Assembly (NCBI RefSeq): GCF_017741815.1
Contig: NZ_JAGHMF010000015.1
Span: forward strand, 176,410-240,409
Origin: Rhizobium sp. 16-488-2b
GTDB lineage: Bacteria; Pseudomonadota; Alphaproteobacteria; Rhizobiales; Rhizobiaceae
Reading direction: 5' to 3'
DNA: 64,000 nucleotides
The notes below the pieces were generated by a model that was not told the DNA's origin, did not search any database, and was given only the letters and a program-made list of their open reading frames with translations. Every line of letters begins with the position of its first letter. The first letter of the stretch is position 1. Shown here one piece after another: positions 53,306 through 61,830 of this stretch. A program made the position numbers and the translations under genes.

Positions 53306-55015
53306 TCAAGCCTTGCCGGCCCTCACATCAAGCACCCGGTTTGCCGCCGAGACGATCGCTTCCAGCGACGCACCGACGATGTTGGTGCTGATGCCGGCGC
53401 CGAAGAGTTTGCCGCCGGGATAGGACGTCTCAACGTAAGAAATCGCCGAGGCGTTCGAGCCGTGCTGCAGCGAGTGCTCGGAGTAATCCTGCACCGCCAT
53501 CTCGACACCGAGATACTCGGAGAGCGCGTTGATGAAGCCGTCGATCGGACCGTTGCCGCGTCCCTCGATCGTCTTCGTCACGCCGTTATCGGTGATCTCG
53601 GCGGAAACGACGCGGACGCCCTTGCGCTCGGGATCGGCGAAGGTCTGGTGATCGACGAACTTGATGCGGCCCTTCGGCTGCGTCACGTAGCGCTCGATGA
53701 AGTGGTCGTAGATCCGCTTCGACGGCAGTTCCTTGCCCTCTTCGTCGGTGATCCGCTGGATCTCCTCGCGATACTCAACCTGCAGGTTGCGCGGCAGGTT
53801 GAGGCCGTAATCCTGCTGCAGGATATAGGCGATGCCGCCCTTGCCGGACTGCGAGTTGATGCGAATGATCGCCTCGTAAGAGCGGCCAACGTCCTGCGGA
53901 TCGATCGGCAGATACGGCACTTCCCAGACCGGGTGGTTGGCGACCTTGATCGCCTTCATGCCCTTGTTGATCGCATCCTGATGCGAGCCGGAGAAGGCCG
54001 TGTAGACCAGTTCGCCGACATAAGGATGGCGCTCGCCGATCGGCATCTGGTTGGAATATTCGAACACGTCCTTCATGCGCACGATATCCGAGCAGTCGAT
54101 CTCGGGATCCACACCCTGCGTGAACATGTTGAGCGCCATGGTCACGACGTCGACATTGCCAGTGCGCTCGCCGTTACCAAACAGCGTGCCCTCGACACGA
54201 TCGGCGCCCGCCAGCAAGGCCAGCTCGGCTGCGGCGATGCCGGTGCCGCGGTCGTTATGCGGATGCAGCGAGATGATCAGGTTCTCGCGATTGTCGAGAT
54301 TGCGGCACATCCATTCGATCTGGTCGGCATAGACGTTCGGCGTCGCCATTTCGACGGTCGACGGCAGGTTGATGATCAGCTTATTGTCGGGCGTCGGCTT
54401 CATCACCTCGATGACCGAGTTGCAGATCTCCAGCGCCACGTCCAGCTCGGTGCCGGTAAAGCTCTCCGGCGAATATTCGAAGCGATAACCGCCACCGGCC
54501 TTGGCCGCCATGTCGGAAATCATCTTCGCCGCGTCGACCGCGATCTGCTTGATGCCGTTGACGTCCTTGGCGAAAACCACGCGGCGCTGCAGCTCGCTCG
54601 TCGAATTGTAGAAGTGAACGATCGGCTTGTTGGCGCCTTCCAGGGCTTCAAAGGTGCGCGTGATCAGCTCCGGACGGCACTGCACCAGCACCTGCAGCGA
54701 CACGTCGTCGGGCACATTGCCCTGCTCGACGCACCAGCGTGCGAAGTCGAAATCGGTCTGCGAGGCCGACGGGAAGCCGATCTCGATTTCCTTGAAGCCC
54801 ATGTCGAGCAGCAGCTGGAACATCCGCGCCTTGCGGTCGTGGCCCATCGGGTCGACCAGAGCCTGGTTGCCGTCGCGCAGGTCCACCGAGCACCAGATCG
54901 GCGCCTTGGTCAGCGTCTTGGTCGGCCATGTGCGATCGGGGATGTTGACCTGCGGATAGGGGCGATACTTCATCGCCGCGTCAGGCATGCCGTGGGAGCG
55001 GGTCTTCGTGTCCAT
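53306..55015 (-). CDS. leuA: 2-isopropylmalate synthase, long type
   Basis: First committed step of leucine synthesis: acetyl-CoA plus 2-ketoisovalerate. 569 residues from ATG 55015 (AGGAAGAG upstream; the frame is open to 55039). The N-terminal part with MKYRPYPQVNIPDRTWP is that of the LeuA2 (fungal/actinobacterial) type. TIM-barrel motifs include WCSVDLRDGNQALVDPM (divalent-metal Asp), SLHPHNDRGTGIAAAELAL (metal His pair HxH/HPHND) and the C-terminal regulatory domain with feedback-type residues GRGNGPIDGFINAL. Upstream lies a leucine-rich leader peptide and competing hairpins, so transcription is likely controlled by attenuation. Confidence 0.96.
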   Translation of the reverse strand: MDTKTRSHGMPDAAMKYRPYPQVNIPDRTWPTKTLTKAPIWCSVDLRDGNQALVDPMGHDRKARMFQLLLDMGFKEIEIGFPSASQTDFDFARWCVEQGNVPDDVSLQVLVQCRPELITRTFEALEGANKPIVHFYNSTSELQRRVVFAKDVNGIKQIAVDAAKMISDMAAKAGGGYRFEYSPESFTGTELDVALEICNSVIEVMKPTPDNKLIINLPSTVEMATPNVYADQIEWMCRNLDNRENLIISLHPHNDRGTGIAAAELALLAGADRVEGTLFGNGERTGNVDVVTMALNMFTQGVDPEIDCSDIVRMKDVFEYSNQMPIGERHPYVGELVYTAFSGSHQDAINKGMKAIKVANHPVWEVPYLPIDPQDVGRSYEAIIRINSQSGKGGIAYILQQDYGLNLPRNLQVEYREEIQRITDEEGKELPSKRIYDHFIERYVTQPKGRIKFVDHQTFADPERKGVRVVSAEITDNGVTKTIEGRGNGPIDGFINALSEYLGVEMAVQDYSEHSLQHGSNASAISYVETSYPGGKLFGAGISTNIVGASLEAIVSAANRVLDVRAGKA

Positions 55016-55129
55016 GTCTTCTCTTCCTATTCCCGTCATCTGGCCGCGTCATAGCGCATGGCCTGCCTGTTGGCGATGACGAATCCGGCGCAAAGCGTCC
55101 GGTTGATCGATTTTTGGGATATGTGAAGA

Positions 55130-55201
55130 GGAGCTATGGCCGGCGGGCTTTGGGCCGCCGGGCGCTCCTCAACGGACCCGGCAACCGCGCGTAAGGCCGA
55201 G
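55130..55201 (-). promoter_or_regulatory. Putative leucine attenuator of leuA
   Basis: Read on the minus strand. Region 1, CTCGGC (55196-55201), lies inside the leader's Leu codons. Region 2, GGTTGCCGGG (55177-55186), can pair with region 1 (6 bp) or with region 3, CCCGGCGGCC (55153-55162; 10 bp with two G-U). Region 3 can instead pair with region 4, CCGCCGG (55140-55146), inside an outer GGAGC/GCTCC stem closing at 55130. Stalling of a ribosome on the leader's Leu codons would mask region 1, allow 2:3 and block 3:4. The 3:4 hairpin lacks a strong T-run, so it may act by sequestration or Rho. Confidence 0.72.
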
Positions 55202-55276
55202 GAGAAGAAGCGAGGTCAGGGCGCGCGTATTGTCGCGCAGGGCGATACGCCCGCGTGCAATCTGCTCAGAAATCAT
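55169..55276 (-). CDS. Leucine-rich leader peptide of leuA
   Basis: A 35-codon frame beginning ATG ATT TCT at 55276 and ending TGA at 55169-55171, with the run TSLLLLGL encoded by TCG CTT CTT CTC CTC GGC CTT, i.e. five Leu codons in six, just ahead of the competing hairpins. A longer in-frame start at 55294 would be almost leaderless given the promoter at 55302-55330; I prefer 55276, with a purine stretch (GAAGAG) upstream. Its function would be to sense charged tRNA-Leu, as in classic leu attenuators. No homology known to me. Confidence 0.75.
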   Translation of the reverse strand: MISEQIARGRIALRDNTRALTSLLLLGLTRGCRVR

Positions 55277-55301
55277 GATGCCCGTGCTCTTCATGCCGGC
55301 C

Positions 55302-55330
55302 TGTATAGCCGCCGCGCGAAAAACTGGCAA
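55302..55330 (-). promoter_or_regulatory. Sigma-70 promoter for the leuA leader
   Basis: On the minus strand, TTGCCA (55325-55330), a 17-bp spacer, and TATACA (55302-55307); the predicted start of transcription is near 55294-55295. Placement fits the leader peptide and attenuator that follow. Confidence 0.65.
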
Positions 55331-55363
55331 GTGCCTGCCCATCTTTTTGCCAGCTGCACGAAT

Positions 55364-55603
55364 TCAGCGCTGCCCGACGGACGAAAGACGCTCGGCGATC
55401 CACAGCTGAAGCAGATCCTGCCGCGACACCCCAAGCCGCTTCGCCTCGGTATCCAGCGCACGCAACTCATCGACGGTCAGATCGAAGGCAACAGGTGTCA
55501 GTTCCTGGCCGGGTCCGCGCGCCTTCGACCAGTCGAGATATTCGCTGATATCCTCGCCGTCGTCGAATTTCTTGTCGAGTTCTTCAGCCGAAATGGCCTT
55601 CAT
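55364..55603 (-). CDS. Small ribbon-helix-helix-type protein, antitoxin-like, orphan
   Basis: 79 residues from ATG 55603 (GGAG eight bases upstream; three GTG codons directly before it are not needed). The C-terminal half, TPVAFDLTVDELRALDTEAKRLGVSRQDLLQLWIAERL (landmarks FDLTVDELRALDTEAK, RQDLLQLWI), is a CopG-type ribbon-helix-helix domain; the N-terminus has an acidic stretch (KKFDDGEDISEYLDWS) common in BrnA/CopG antitoxins. No toxin gene is next to it: upstream is benE and downstream the leuA leader. Confidence 0.78.
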   Translation of the reverse strand: MKAISAEELDKKFDDGEDISEYLDWSKARGPGQELTPVAFDLTVDELRALDTEAKRLGVSRQDLLQLWIAERLSSVGQR

Positions 55604-55628
55604 CACCACCACTCCTAGATGAAGCAGC

Positions 55629-56807
55629 TTATCTCGATTTCACAAATCGCTGCAACGCCATCATCAGCCCGCCAGCCAGCAGCCCCCAAAAGGCGCCGGA
55701 GATGCCGCCGAAGGAAACGCCTGATGCCGTCACCAGGAATGTGATCGCCGCCGCCTCCCGCGTATCGGGCGCCTGGAAGGCCGCCATGGCCGAGCCCGAG
55801 AAGGCGCCGACCAGCGCCAGCCCCGCCACCGCCTGGATCAGGATCGGCGGCGCCAGTGCGACGGATGCGGTGACGGCTCCCGCAAGCGGCCCGAGGATGA
55901 GATAGCAGACCCCGCAGACGATCACCGCCCAGTAGCGCCGCTTCGGATCGGGATGCGCATCCGGCCCGGCGCACATGGCCGCCGTGATCGCCGCAAGATT
56001 GACGGCATGGCCGCCAAAGGGGGCCGAGAGCAGCGAGAAGAAGCCGGTGGAAGCAAAGAGCGACCCGGGCTTGGTCTCATAGCCATTGACCTTCATGACC
56101 GCGATCCCAGGAATATTCTGCGAGGCCATGGTGACGATGAAGAGCGGCAGCGCGATCGACACGAAGGCCGGCACGTTGAACACGGGCATGACGAATTCGA
56201 CCGTCGGCACCAGCGAACGCTTGACGGTATCGAGCGCGCCCACGGGCACATCGACCCCGAAGACCACGACCAGCACGAAGGCCGCCAGCGCCGCCGGCAC
56301 GGCCCATAGCCGCTTGAAGGCGCCGACGACGATCCAGGCAAGCACGATCGGCAGCCCGAGCAACGGATTGAACCCGACAGCCTTCACCGGCGCGAAGCAG
56401 AGCCCGATCAGCACGCCTGCCAGCATCGCATTGGCCAGCGGCGCCGGAATGGCCGCCACCGCCCGTCCGAGCGGCTTGAACAGCCCGGCGATCACGATCA
56501 GCAACGCGCAGATCATGAAGGCCCCGACAGCCGCATTGAACCCGCCCTCGACCACACCGGTCGCAGCCAAAAGCGCGCCCCCCGGCGTCGACCACGCCAT
56601 GCTGATCGGCAGCCTTGAGGTTACGCTGAGCACGATCGCGCAAATCCCGAGCGAGACCGACAACGCCATCAACCCCGAAGCCGCCTGCGCCTCCGTGGCG
56701 CCAACAGCCTGCAACCCGTGCAGCACGACGGCAAACGAACTGGCGAAACCGACGAAAGCGGTGAGAACGCCCATGAACAGGGCCTGCACGGAGAAGTCTT
56801 TAAGCAT
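55629..56807 (-). CDS. benE: Benzoate/H+ symporter family transporter
   Basis: 392 residues with about twelve membrane segments. BenE-family landmarks: LTAFVGFASSFAVVLHGLQAVGA, SMAWSTPGGALLAATG, FVTMASQNIPGIAVMKVNGY-type stretch (TMASQNIPGIAVMKVNGY) and SAPFGGHAVNLAAITAAMCAG. The family takes up benzoate with protons, but many members lie outside benzoate operons, as here, where no ben or cat gene is nearby; the real substrate may be another compound. Confidence 0.9.
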   Translation of the reverse strand: MLKDFSVQALFMGVLTAFVGFASSFAVVLHGLQAVGATEAQAASGLMALSVSLGICAIVLSVTSRLPISMAWSTPGGALLAATGVVEGGFNAAVGAFMICALLIVIAGLFKPLGRAVAAIPAPLANAMLAGVLIGLCFAPVKAVGFNPLLGLPIVLAWIVVGAFKRLWAVPAALAAFVLVVVFGVDVPVGALDTVKRSLVPTVEFVMPVFNVPAFVSIALPLFIVTMASQNIPGIAVMKVNGYETKPGSLFASTGFFSLLSAPFGGHAVNLAAITAAMCAGPDAHPDPKRRYWAVIVCGVCYLILGPLAGAVTASVALAPPILIQAVAGLALVGAFSGSAMAAFQAPDTREAAAITFLVTASGVSFGGISGAFWGLLAGGLMMALQRFVKSR

Positions 56808-56883
56808 GCGGGGGACTCGGAGCGAAGAATGGCGTCATGCAGCCGTATCGCAAACGGGGGCGCAAGGCCAGATACACCCACCA

Positions 56884-56970
56884 CCCTCATTCTCGCCCTT
56901 GTGGCGGGAATCCAGCCGAGGCGCGTCCGCGCGGCGAAAGACTCTTCCCGGTCCGAGGCCGGGATGAGGG
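56884..56970. repeat. Candidate intergenic palindromic element
   Basis: Bounded by CCCTCAT (56884-56890) and ATGAGGG (56964-56970), with an inner hairpin TCCCGG/CCGGGA (56946-56951, 56959-56964). It lies between benE and the clpP terminator. It resembles dispersed rhizobial intergenic repeats; a second element with a similar CCCTCA...TGAGGG frame lies at 63372-63478. Confidence 0.5.
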
Positions 56971-56991
56971 GAAGTAATACCCACCAAAAAC

Positions 56992-57036
56992 AAAAAAAGC
57001 GCCCTCGCCCGCCATTGTCCGGCAAGCGAGGGCGCT
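56992..57036 (-). terminator. Rho-independent terminator of clpP
   Basis: On the minus strand, an 11-bp stem AGCGCCCTCGC/GCGAGGGCGCT (57026-57036 with 56998-57008) followed by seven T residues, 15 bp after the clpP stop codon. Confidence 0.9.
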
Positions 57037-57051
57037 CTCATCTCGATCCGA

Positions 57052-57636
57052 TCAGATGTCGCTCTGCGACGTCACGATGCGCGAAACCAGCCCGTAGGCC
57101 TTGGCTTCTTCAGCGGAGAGCCAGTAGTCGCGGTCGGTGTCGGCGGCGATCTTTTCGTAAGACTGGCCGGTGGCGTCAGCCATGATCTTGTTCAGGCGCT
57201 CGTTCATCTTGATGATCTCGCGTGCCTGGATTTCGATGTCGGACGCCATACCGCGCGTGCCGCCCGAGGGTTGGTGCAGCAGGAAGCGGGTGTTGGGCAG
57301 GCAAAGGCGCTGCTCCTTGGGGGCGGCGACATAGATCAGCGCGCCGGCAGAGGCGACCCAGCCGGTTCCGATCATCCAGACCTTCGGCTTGATGAACTTG
57401 ATCATGTCGTGGATCGAATCGCCGGATTCGACGTGGCCGCCGGGCGAATTGACGTAGATGCGGATGTCTTCGTCGCTGGCCGCGGCAAGCGCCACGAGCT
57501 GCGAGCAGACCTTCTGCGCCAGTTCCTGGTTGATCGGTCCATAGATGAAGATGGAACGCGACTTGAAAAGGTTCGCCTCCGTTTCCTTGCCGAGCGGCAG
57601 TTCCTTCGTCTTGTCGTCCTGGTCTTCGTCGTTCAT
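57052..57636 (-). CDS. clpP: ATP-dependent Clp protease proteolytic subunit
   Basis: 194 residues from ATG 57636 (GAGAGAGG upstream). Serine peptidase of family S14. The nucleophile Ser is in [12 protein letters not shown] (canonical ASMGA is replaced by ASAGA), the catalytic His in [10 protein letters not shown] and the Asp in [29 protein letters not shown] is the handle region. Alphaproteobacteria carry several clpP paralogues; the N-terminus ([18 protein letters not shown]) and the altered Ser box suggest this is a divergent one. No clpX or clpA is adjacent. Confidence 0.92.
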   Translation of the reverse strand: MNDEDQDDKTKELPLGKETEANLFKSRSIFIYGPINQELAQKVCSQLVALAAASDEDIRIYVNSPGGHVESGDSIHDMIKFIKPKVWMIGTGWVASAGALIYVAAPKEQRLCLPNTRFLLHQPSGGTRGMASDIEIQAREIIKMNERLNKIMADATGQSYEKIAADTDRDYWLSAEEAKAYGLVSRIVTSQSDI

Positions 57637-57863
57637 TCGAACCTCTCTCACGTAAATTCGGGTTCCCCGCACATAGTGCGACTCAATGCGTAAAACAATG
57701 CGTGAAAAAGACAAGCCACGGAACGGGTGAAGATATGGTTAGGGGTCATTGGCTTACTGAAATGTAACTTGTGGAGGCTTTGAAAAGTCTCAATCCGTTC
57801 CTACGTCCTTCTCAAGCGACCCACTTGAGACCACATGCGAGCCCAGAGCCAAGGAGACAGCCG

Positions 57864-58679
57864 ATGTCACCCGAAGAACGCCAACTCCTGACCGCCCTTT
57901 TCGAACGCGTCCGCACCGCGGCCGCAACGCCGCGCGACCGCGACGCCGAACAGCTGGTCGAACAAAGCACCCGCGAACAGCCCTATGCGGCCTATTATCT
58001 GGCACAGGCCGTGATCGTGCAGGAAAAGGGCCTCGAGGCCGCCGCCAGCCATATCAAGGAGCTGGAAGAACGCGTCCGCCAGCTCGAGGCGAACCAGAGC
58101 GACAACCACCAGGCCGAGCAAGGCGGTGGCTTCCTCTCCTCCATCTTCGGCAGCAGCCAGCCGCCGCAGCAGCGGCAGCAGCCGGCACCTTCGGAAGCTG
58201 CATCAAGCGGCCCCTGGGGCAGCGCCCCGCGCCAGCAGATCCGTGAAAACCAGGGCTTCGACACCGCCCCGCGCATGCAGCAGCAACCCTCCGGCCCCTG
58301 GAGCCCGCAAGCCCAGGCCCCATCTGCCGGCGGCAGCTTCCTGCAGGGCGCGCTCGGCACGGCGGCTGGTGTGGCCGGCGGCATGCTGCTCGCCAATTCG
58401 CTGAGCGGCATCTTCAGCGGCGGCCACATGTCCTCGCTCGGCCTCGGCTCGGGCGCCACGCCATCAAGCGCGCCGACGGAAGAGACCGTCATCAACAACT
58501 ATTACAACAATGACGGCGGCAGCCAGCAGGCCGACAATACCCGCACAGTCGCTGACAACAACGTCGCCGATAACAACGATAACGACGACAGCGGCCTGCA
58601 GCAGGCCGATTATGATAACGACGACGACAATTTCGACGATCAGTCCGACTTCGGCAGCGACGACAGCTTCAACGTCTAG
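57864..58679 (+). CDS. DUF2076 protein
   Basis: 271 residues from ATG 57864 with AAGGAG at 57851-57856; an in-frame start at 57771 lacks a site. N-terminal helical part MSPEERQLLTALFERVR ... AAYYLAQAVIVQEKGLEAA (landmark YLAQAVIVQE) is the DUF2076 signature, followed by a coiled coil (SHIKELEERVRQLEAN), a Gln/Pro-rich linker, a Gly-rich hydrophobic segment (LGTAAGVAGGMLLANSLSGIF) and an Asn/Asp-rich tail (DNNDNDD...). Function unknown; predicted periplasmic or membrane-associated by analogy. Confidence 0.88.
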   Translation: MSPEERQLLTALFERVRTAAATPRDRDAEQLVEQSTREQPYAAYYLAQAVIVQEKGLEAAASHIKELEERVRQLEANQSDNHQAEQGGGFLSSIFGSSQPPQQRQQPAPSEAASSGPWGSAPRQQIRENQGFDTAPRMQQQPSGPWSPQAQAPSAGGSFLQGALGTAAGVAGGMLLANSLSGIFSGGHMSSLGLGSGATPSSAPTEETVINNYYNNDGGSQQADNTRTVADNNVADNNDNDDSGLQQADYDNDDDNFDDQSDFGSDDSFNV

Positions 58680-58697
58680 GCCTGCCGACCGCACACC

Positions 58698-58729
58698 GGG
58701 ATGAGGCCACTTGCGGGCCGCCTCATCCC
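58698..58729 (+). terminator. Hairpin after the DUF2076 gene
   Basis: GGGATGAGGC (58698-58707) and its exact complement (58720-58729) with a 12-base loop, 18 bp after the stop codon; no T-run. Confidence 0.5.
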
Positions 58730-58829
58730 CACCGCACCACATCCGACTACCAAGTTTCCGTGCGCTCTGACGCACGCCGATTGATAAGCCCCCCTGGCAT
58801 CGATATGGTCCGCCGCGATCATTGACCTC

Positions 58830-59648
58830 ATGAAACGCAGAGCGGACGACAGAGCATTGAAAACCCTCATCATCAGCCGCAAGGCCGAGGAAACAAGGCG
58901 GCGCTTCCAGACGCGGCAGATGCAGGCGCTCGGCCTCGATTTCGAGTTTCTGGATGCCTTCGAGGCCCGCGACCTGACGCCGGAAGAATGCCAGAAGGCC
59001 GCCGACAGCTGGCCGAGCCCGACGCTGCGCGAAGACGTCGCCTGCTTCACCTCGCACCGCATCGCCTGGCGCAGGATCATTGACAGCAATCAGCGGATGC
59101 TGATCCTGGAAGACGACGCCGTGCTGTCGCAGAGCTTCGCCGACGCGCTGGCAAGCATCGAGGCACGCCCTGATGGCGACGATATCGCCTACGATCTTGA
59201 ATTCGCTCCGCGCGATCATATCGTCGCGAAACATCCGTTCTGGACCGACGGGGCTTATAGCGCCCGGCGCGTGTTCCAGAACCGCGTCGGCACGGCCGGC
59301 TATGTCATCGGCCCGGGTGCCGCCGCGCGCATGTTGAAGGACACCGAGACCTATGGCCTGCTCGACGCCTATATGTGGCACCGCGCCTGGCTGAAGGCCT
59401 ACCAGATCGAGCCCGCCCCCGTCATCCAGATGCAGTTTCTCGACGGCAGCGCCGACAAGGCGGCCTTCATCCGCAAATCGATCGACCGCGCCTTCACGCC
59501 GAGCAAGCTGCGCAAGAACCTGCTCAGGCTGAAGCTGGAGGCCATAAAGGCCCGCAACCTCATCCGTGGCTGGCTTGGTGGCGAGAAGCGCCCGCTGCGC
59601 ATGGACCGGGCAAGTTTCCCGCCCGATCCCGCCAAATCAGCCGACTAA
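58830..59648 (+). CDS. Glycosyltransferase family 25 protein
   Basis: 272 residues from ATG 58830. GT25 (LPS galactosyl/glucosyltransferase-type) landmarks: TLIISRKAEETRRRFQTRQM at the start, ACFTSHRIAWRRII, and the acidic nucleotide-sugar motif MLILEDDAVLSQSF (EDD, about residues 92-105), then AGYVIGPGAAARML and a basic C-terminus. Acts at the cytoplasmic face on lipopolysaccharide core or related glycans; sugar and acceptor unknown. No other LPS gene is in the window. Confidence 0.9.
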   Translation: MKRRADDRALKTLIISRKAEETRRRFQTRQMQALGLDFEFLDAFEARDLTPEECQKAADSWPSPTLREDVACFTSHRIAWRRIIDSNQRMLILEDDAVLSQSFADALASIEARPDGDDIAYDLEFAPRDHIVAKHPFWTDGAYSARRVFQNRVGTAGYVIGPGAAARMLKDTETYGLLDAYMWHRAWLKAYQIEPAPVIQMQFLDGSADKAAFIRKSIDRAFTPSKLRKNLLRLKLEAIKARNLIRGWLGGEKRPLRMDRASFPPDPAKSAD

Positions 59649-59664
59649 ACTCAGCCGCGGCCGA

Positions 59665-60129
59665 TCAACCACGACCGCGATAGGTCGCGACACCCTGGTC
59701 GGGCAGCCATACGCCCTCGGGCGGCTTGCCGGTCTGCCAGAACACGTCGATCGGGATACCGCCGCGCGGATACCAGTAGGCGCCGATCCTCAGCCACTTC
59801 GGATCGAGCAGCTCGACCAGGCGCTTGGCGATATAGATCGAGCAATCCTCGTGGAAGGCGCCGTGGTTGCGGAAGGAATGCAGGAAGAGCTTTAGCGCCT
59901 TGGATTCCACCAGCCATTCGTTCGGGATGTAATCGATGACGATATGGGCGAAATCCGGCTGCCCGGTCATCGGGCAGAGCGAGGTGAATTCGGGCGCGGT
60001 GAAGCGCACGACATAATCAGTGCCGGCATTGCTGGCGGGCACTTTTTCCAGCACCGCCGTCTCGGGCGAGGTCGGCGATTCGGTCTGATTTCCCAGCATG
60101 GACAGGCTGGAGACGTCGGTATTGGGCAT
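59665..60129 (-). CDS. queF: NADPH-dependent 7-cyano-7-deazaguanine reductase
   Basis: Reduces preQ0 to preQ1 in queuosine synthesis. 154 residues, the short YkvM-type unimodular form. Catalytic Cys in [14 protein letters not shown] (about residues 47-60), the family motif [16 protein letters not shown] (with NADPH/substrate residues) and GGIPIDVFW. The ATG at 60129 follows the CDF gene's stop codon directly, with GGAGG inside that gene, so it is translationally coupled to it. Confidence 0.95.
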   Translation of the reverse strand: MPNTDVSSLSMLGNQTESPTSPETAVLEKVPASNAGTDYVVRFTAPEFTSLCPMTGQPDFAHIVIDYIPNEWLVESKALKLFLHSFRNHGAFHEDCSIYIAKRLVELLDPKWLRIGAYWYPRGGIPIDVFWQTGKPPEGVWLPDQGVATYRGRG

Positions 60130-61044
60130 TCAAGCCTCCTTGATGACTTTGACGCGGATGCCGTGGGCCTTTTCGCCCTCCGGCTCGACGTGAATGGCGA
60201 TGCTGGAGCCCGGATGCACGGCACGAATGGCATCCTCAAGGCGATCGCAGATATCGTGCGCCTGCCTTACAGACATAGCGGCCGGCACGACAAGATGGAA
60301 ATCGATGAAAGTGACGGCGCCGGCGCGTCGCGTCTTCAGATCATGCACCCCAAGCGACCCCGTCGCATGCGTGGCGATCGCAGCCTTGATCGCCTCTTCT
60401 TCCTGCGGCTCCACCGCCTGGTCCATCAGCCCGCCGATCGAATGCGAGATCACCTTCCAGCCCTGATAGAGAATGTTGATCGCGACAAGAATGGCGAGGA
60501 TCGGATCGAAAATCGCATAGCCGGTGGCGATCGCCAGCAACAGGCCGATCAGCACGCCGACGGAGGTGACGACGTCAGACATGATATGCTGGCCATCGGC
60601 CGTCAGCGCCGCCGAGCGATACTTGCGCCCGGTCGAAATCAAAAGCCGCGCCCAGACGGCGTTGATCACGCCGGCCGCGAAGTTGATGGCGAGACCGAGC
60701 ACCGGCGCCTCGAGCATGCGGGGATCGGCCAGATGCCCCACCGCCTCGTTGACGATCAGAAGGGCGGCGACAACGATCAGCACGCCCTCGGTAACCGCCG
60801 AAAGATACTCCGCCTTGTGGTGCCCGAAGGGATGGTCATGGTCCGCCGGCTTCTGCGCATAGCGGATCACGAAGAAGGCGATGAAGGCGGCAACGACGTT
60901 GACCGTCGATTCCAGCCCGTCGGACAAAAGCGCCACCGACCCCGTGACCCACCAGGCCACCATCTTCAGGCCCATCACCCCAAGCGACATCGGAATGCCC
61001 CAGAATGCCAGCTTCCGAACCGTAAGGTTTCCCTGTTCGCTCAT
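60130..61044 (-). CDS. Cation diffusion facilitator transporter
   Basis: 304 residues, ATG 61044 with GAGGGACAGAG upstream. Six helices with the metal-site motifs LLSDGLES (helix 2 Asp pair), HDHPFGHHKAEYLSAV after helix 3 (His-rich) and HIMSDVVTSVGV (helix 5), and a cytoplasmic C-terminal domain ending with IHVEPEGEKAHGIRV. Exports divalent metal (Zn, Mn, Fe or Co) in exchange for protons; the metal cannot be told from these motifs. It is the first gene of a two-gene unit with queF. Confidence 0.93.
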   Translation of the reverse strand: MSEQGNLTVRKLAFWGIPMSLGVMGLKMVAWWVTGSVALLSDGLESTVNVVAAFIAFFVIRYAQKPADHDHPFGHHKAEYLSAVTEGVLIVVAALLIVNEAVGHLADPRMLEAPVLGLAINFAAGVINAVWARLLISTGRKYRSAALTADGQHIMSDVVTSVGVLIGLLLAIATGYAIFDPILAILVAINILYQGWKVISHSIGGLMDQAVEPQEEEAIKAAIATHATGSLGVHDLKTRRAGAVTFIDFHLVVPAAMSVRQAHDICDRLEDAIRAVHPGSSIAIHVEPEGEKAHGIRVKVIKEA

Positions 61045-61237
61045 CTCTGTCCCTCTGCCTTCTTAGATGTCCAATACCGGTGCGGATGCGAACGAATTGC
61101 AGAAACAATGCCATTCAAACGCAAAACCGCCCGCGCGAAAATCGCGCAGGCGGCTGTTGCGGGGGATATGGGCTAGAAATGGCGATTTGTCAAAGCGGAA
61201 GTGCCGACAGGAGGTCGACGGGCTGATTGGCCGCGCC

Positions 61238-61735
61238 TCAAACCTCGGAAGAATGGATCACTCGCGTCTTGGACCGCAAGGCACTCAAGGCGATCAGATG
61301 GACGACCTCCAGAGGAGCAGTGCAAAGATCATCGATCACCTTGATCTGGAACTCCTCCGCAGCGCGTGACAATGCCGTAAACACCACGCAGTTCTGTGTC
61401 ATCATCCCGCAGACCAGCAATTCCGTCGTTCCCCTCAAATGATCTGCGAGGTTCGTCTCCTGAAATGCGTCCGCATACTGCTTCGTCACGACAGGAGCAT
61501 CGCCAGCCGCAGCCAGAACAGCCGGGCGGATCTCAACGCCATCACCGCCGGCGGCAAACAGGCCCGTCGGAGCGGTCGACACGTGCCGAACGAGAACAAT
61601 CCCGTCACCCCTTGCGCGTGCTTGCCGGATCGCGTCGACGACCCGCTTCTCTGTTTCTTCGGCCTCCCAGAGCGGCAGCGCGCCGCCGGGGAAATAGTCG
61701 TTCTGAACGTCGATCACGAGAAGGGTGCGGGTCAT
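61238..61735 (-). CDS. Isochorismatase-like cysteine hydrolase
   Basis: 165 residues, ATG 61735 with GGAG upstream. Catalytic triad visible: Asp in LLVIDVQNDYF, Lys in VVTKQYADAF and Cys in GMMTQNCVVFTA. The family includes nicotinamidases, isochorismatases and other amide or carbamate hydrolases; the short insert and missing nicotinamidase His cluster argue against PncA but do not set the substrate. Divergent from a GlxA-type regulator gene, which likely controls it. Confidence 0.93.
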   Translation of the reverse strand: MTRTLLVIDVQNDYFPGGALPLWEAEETEKRVVDAIRQARARGDGIVLVRHVSTAPTGLFAAGGDGVEIRPAVLAAAGDAPVVTKQYADAFQETNLADHLRGTTELLVCGMMTQNCVVFTALSRAAEEFQIKVIDDLCTAPLEVVHLIALSALRSKTRVIHSSEV

Positions 61736-61830
61736 CCGGAGGCTCCATTTGATGTTTCGCCCACAGTGATGACATCCGATTTCGTCGCCGTGGAGTGGCC
61801 TGATTGCCTTTTATCGTGTAAATCGGGCCA

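Noticed and set aside
53462..55054. 530-residue plus-strand frame opposite leuA
   Set aside because: Antisense shadow; leuA on the other strand has full catalytic motifs.
55136..55618. Plus-strand frame of 160 codons across the leuA leader region
   Set aside because: Overlaps the RHH gene and leader on the other strand, has no ribosome binding site and no recognisable domain.
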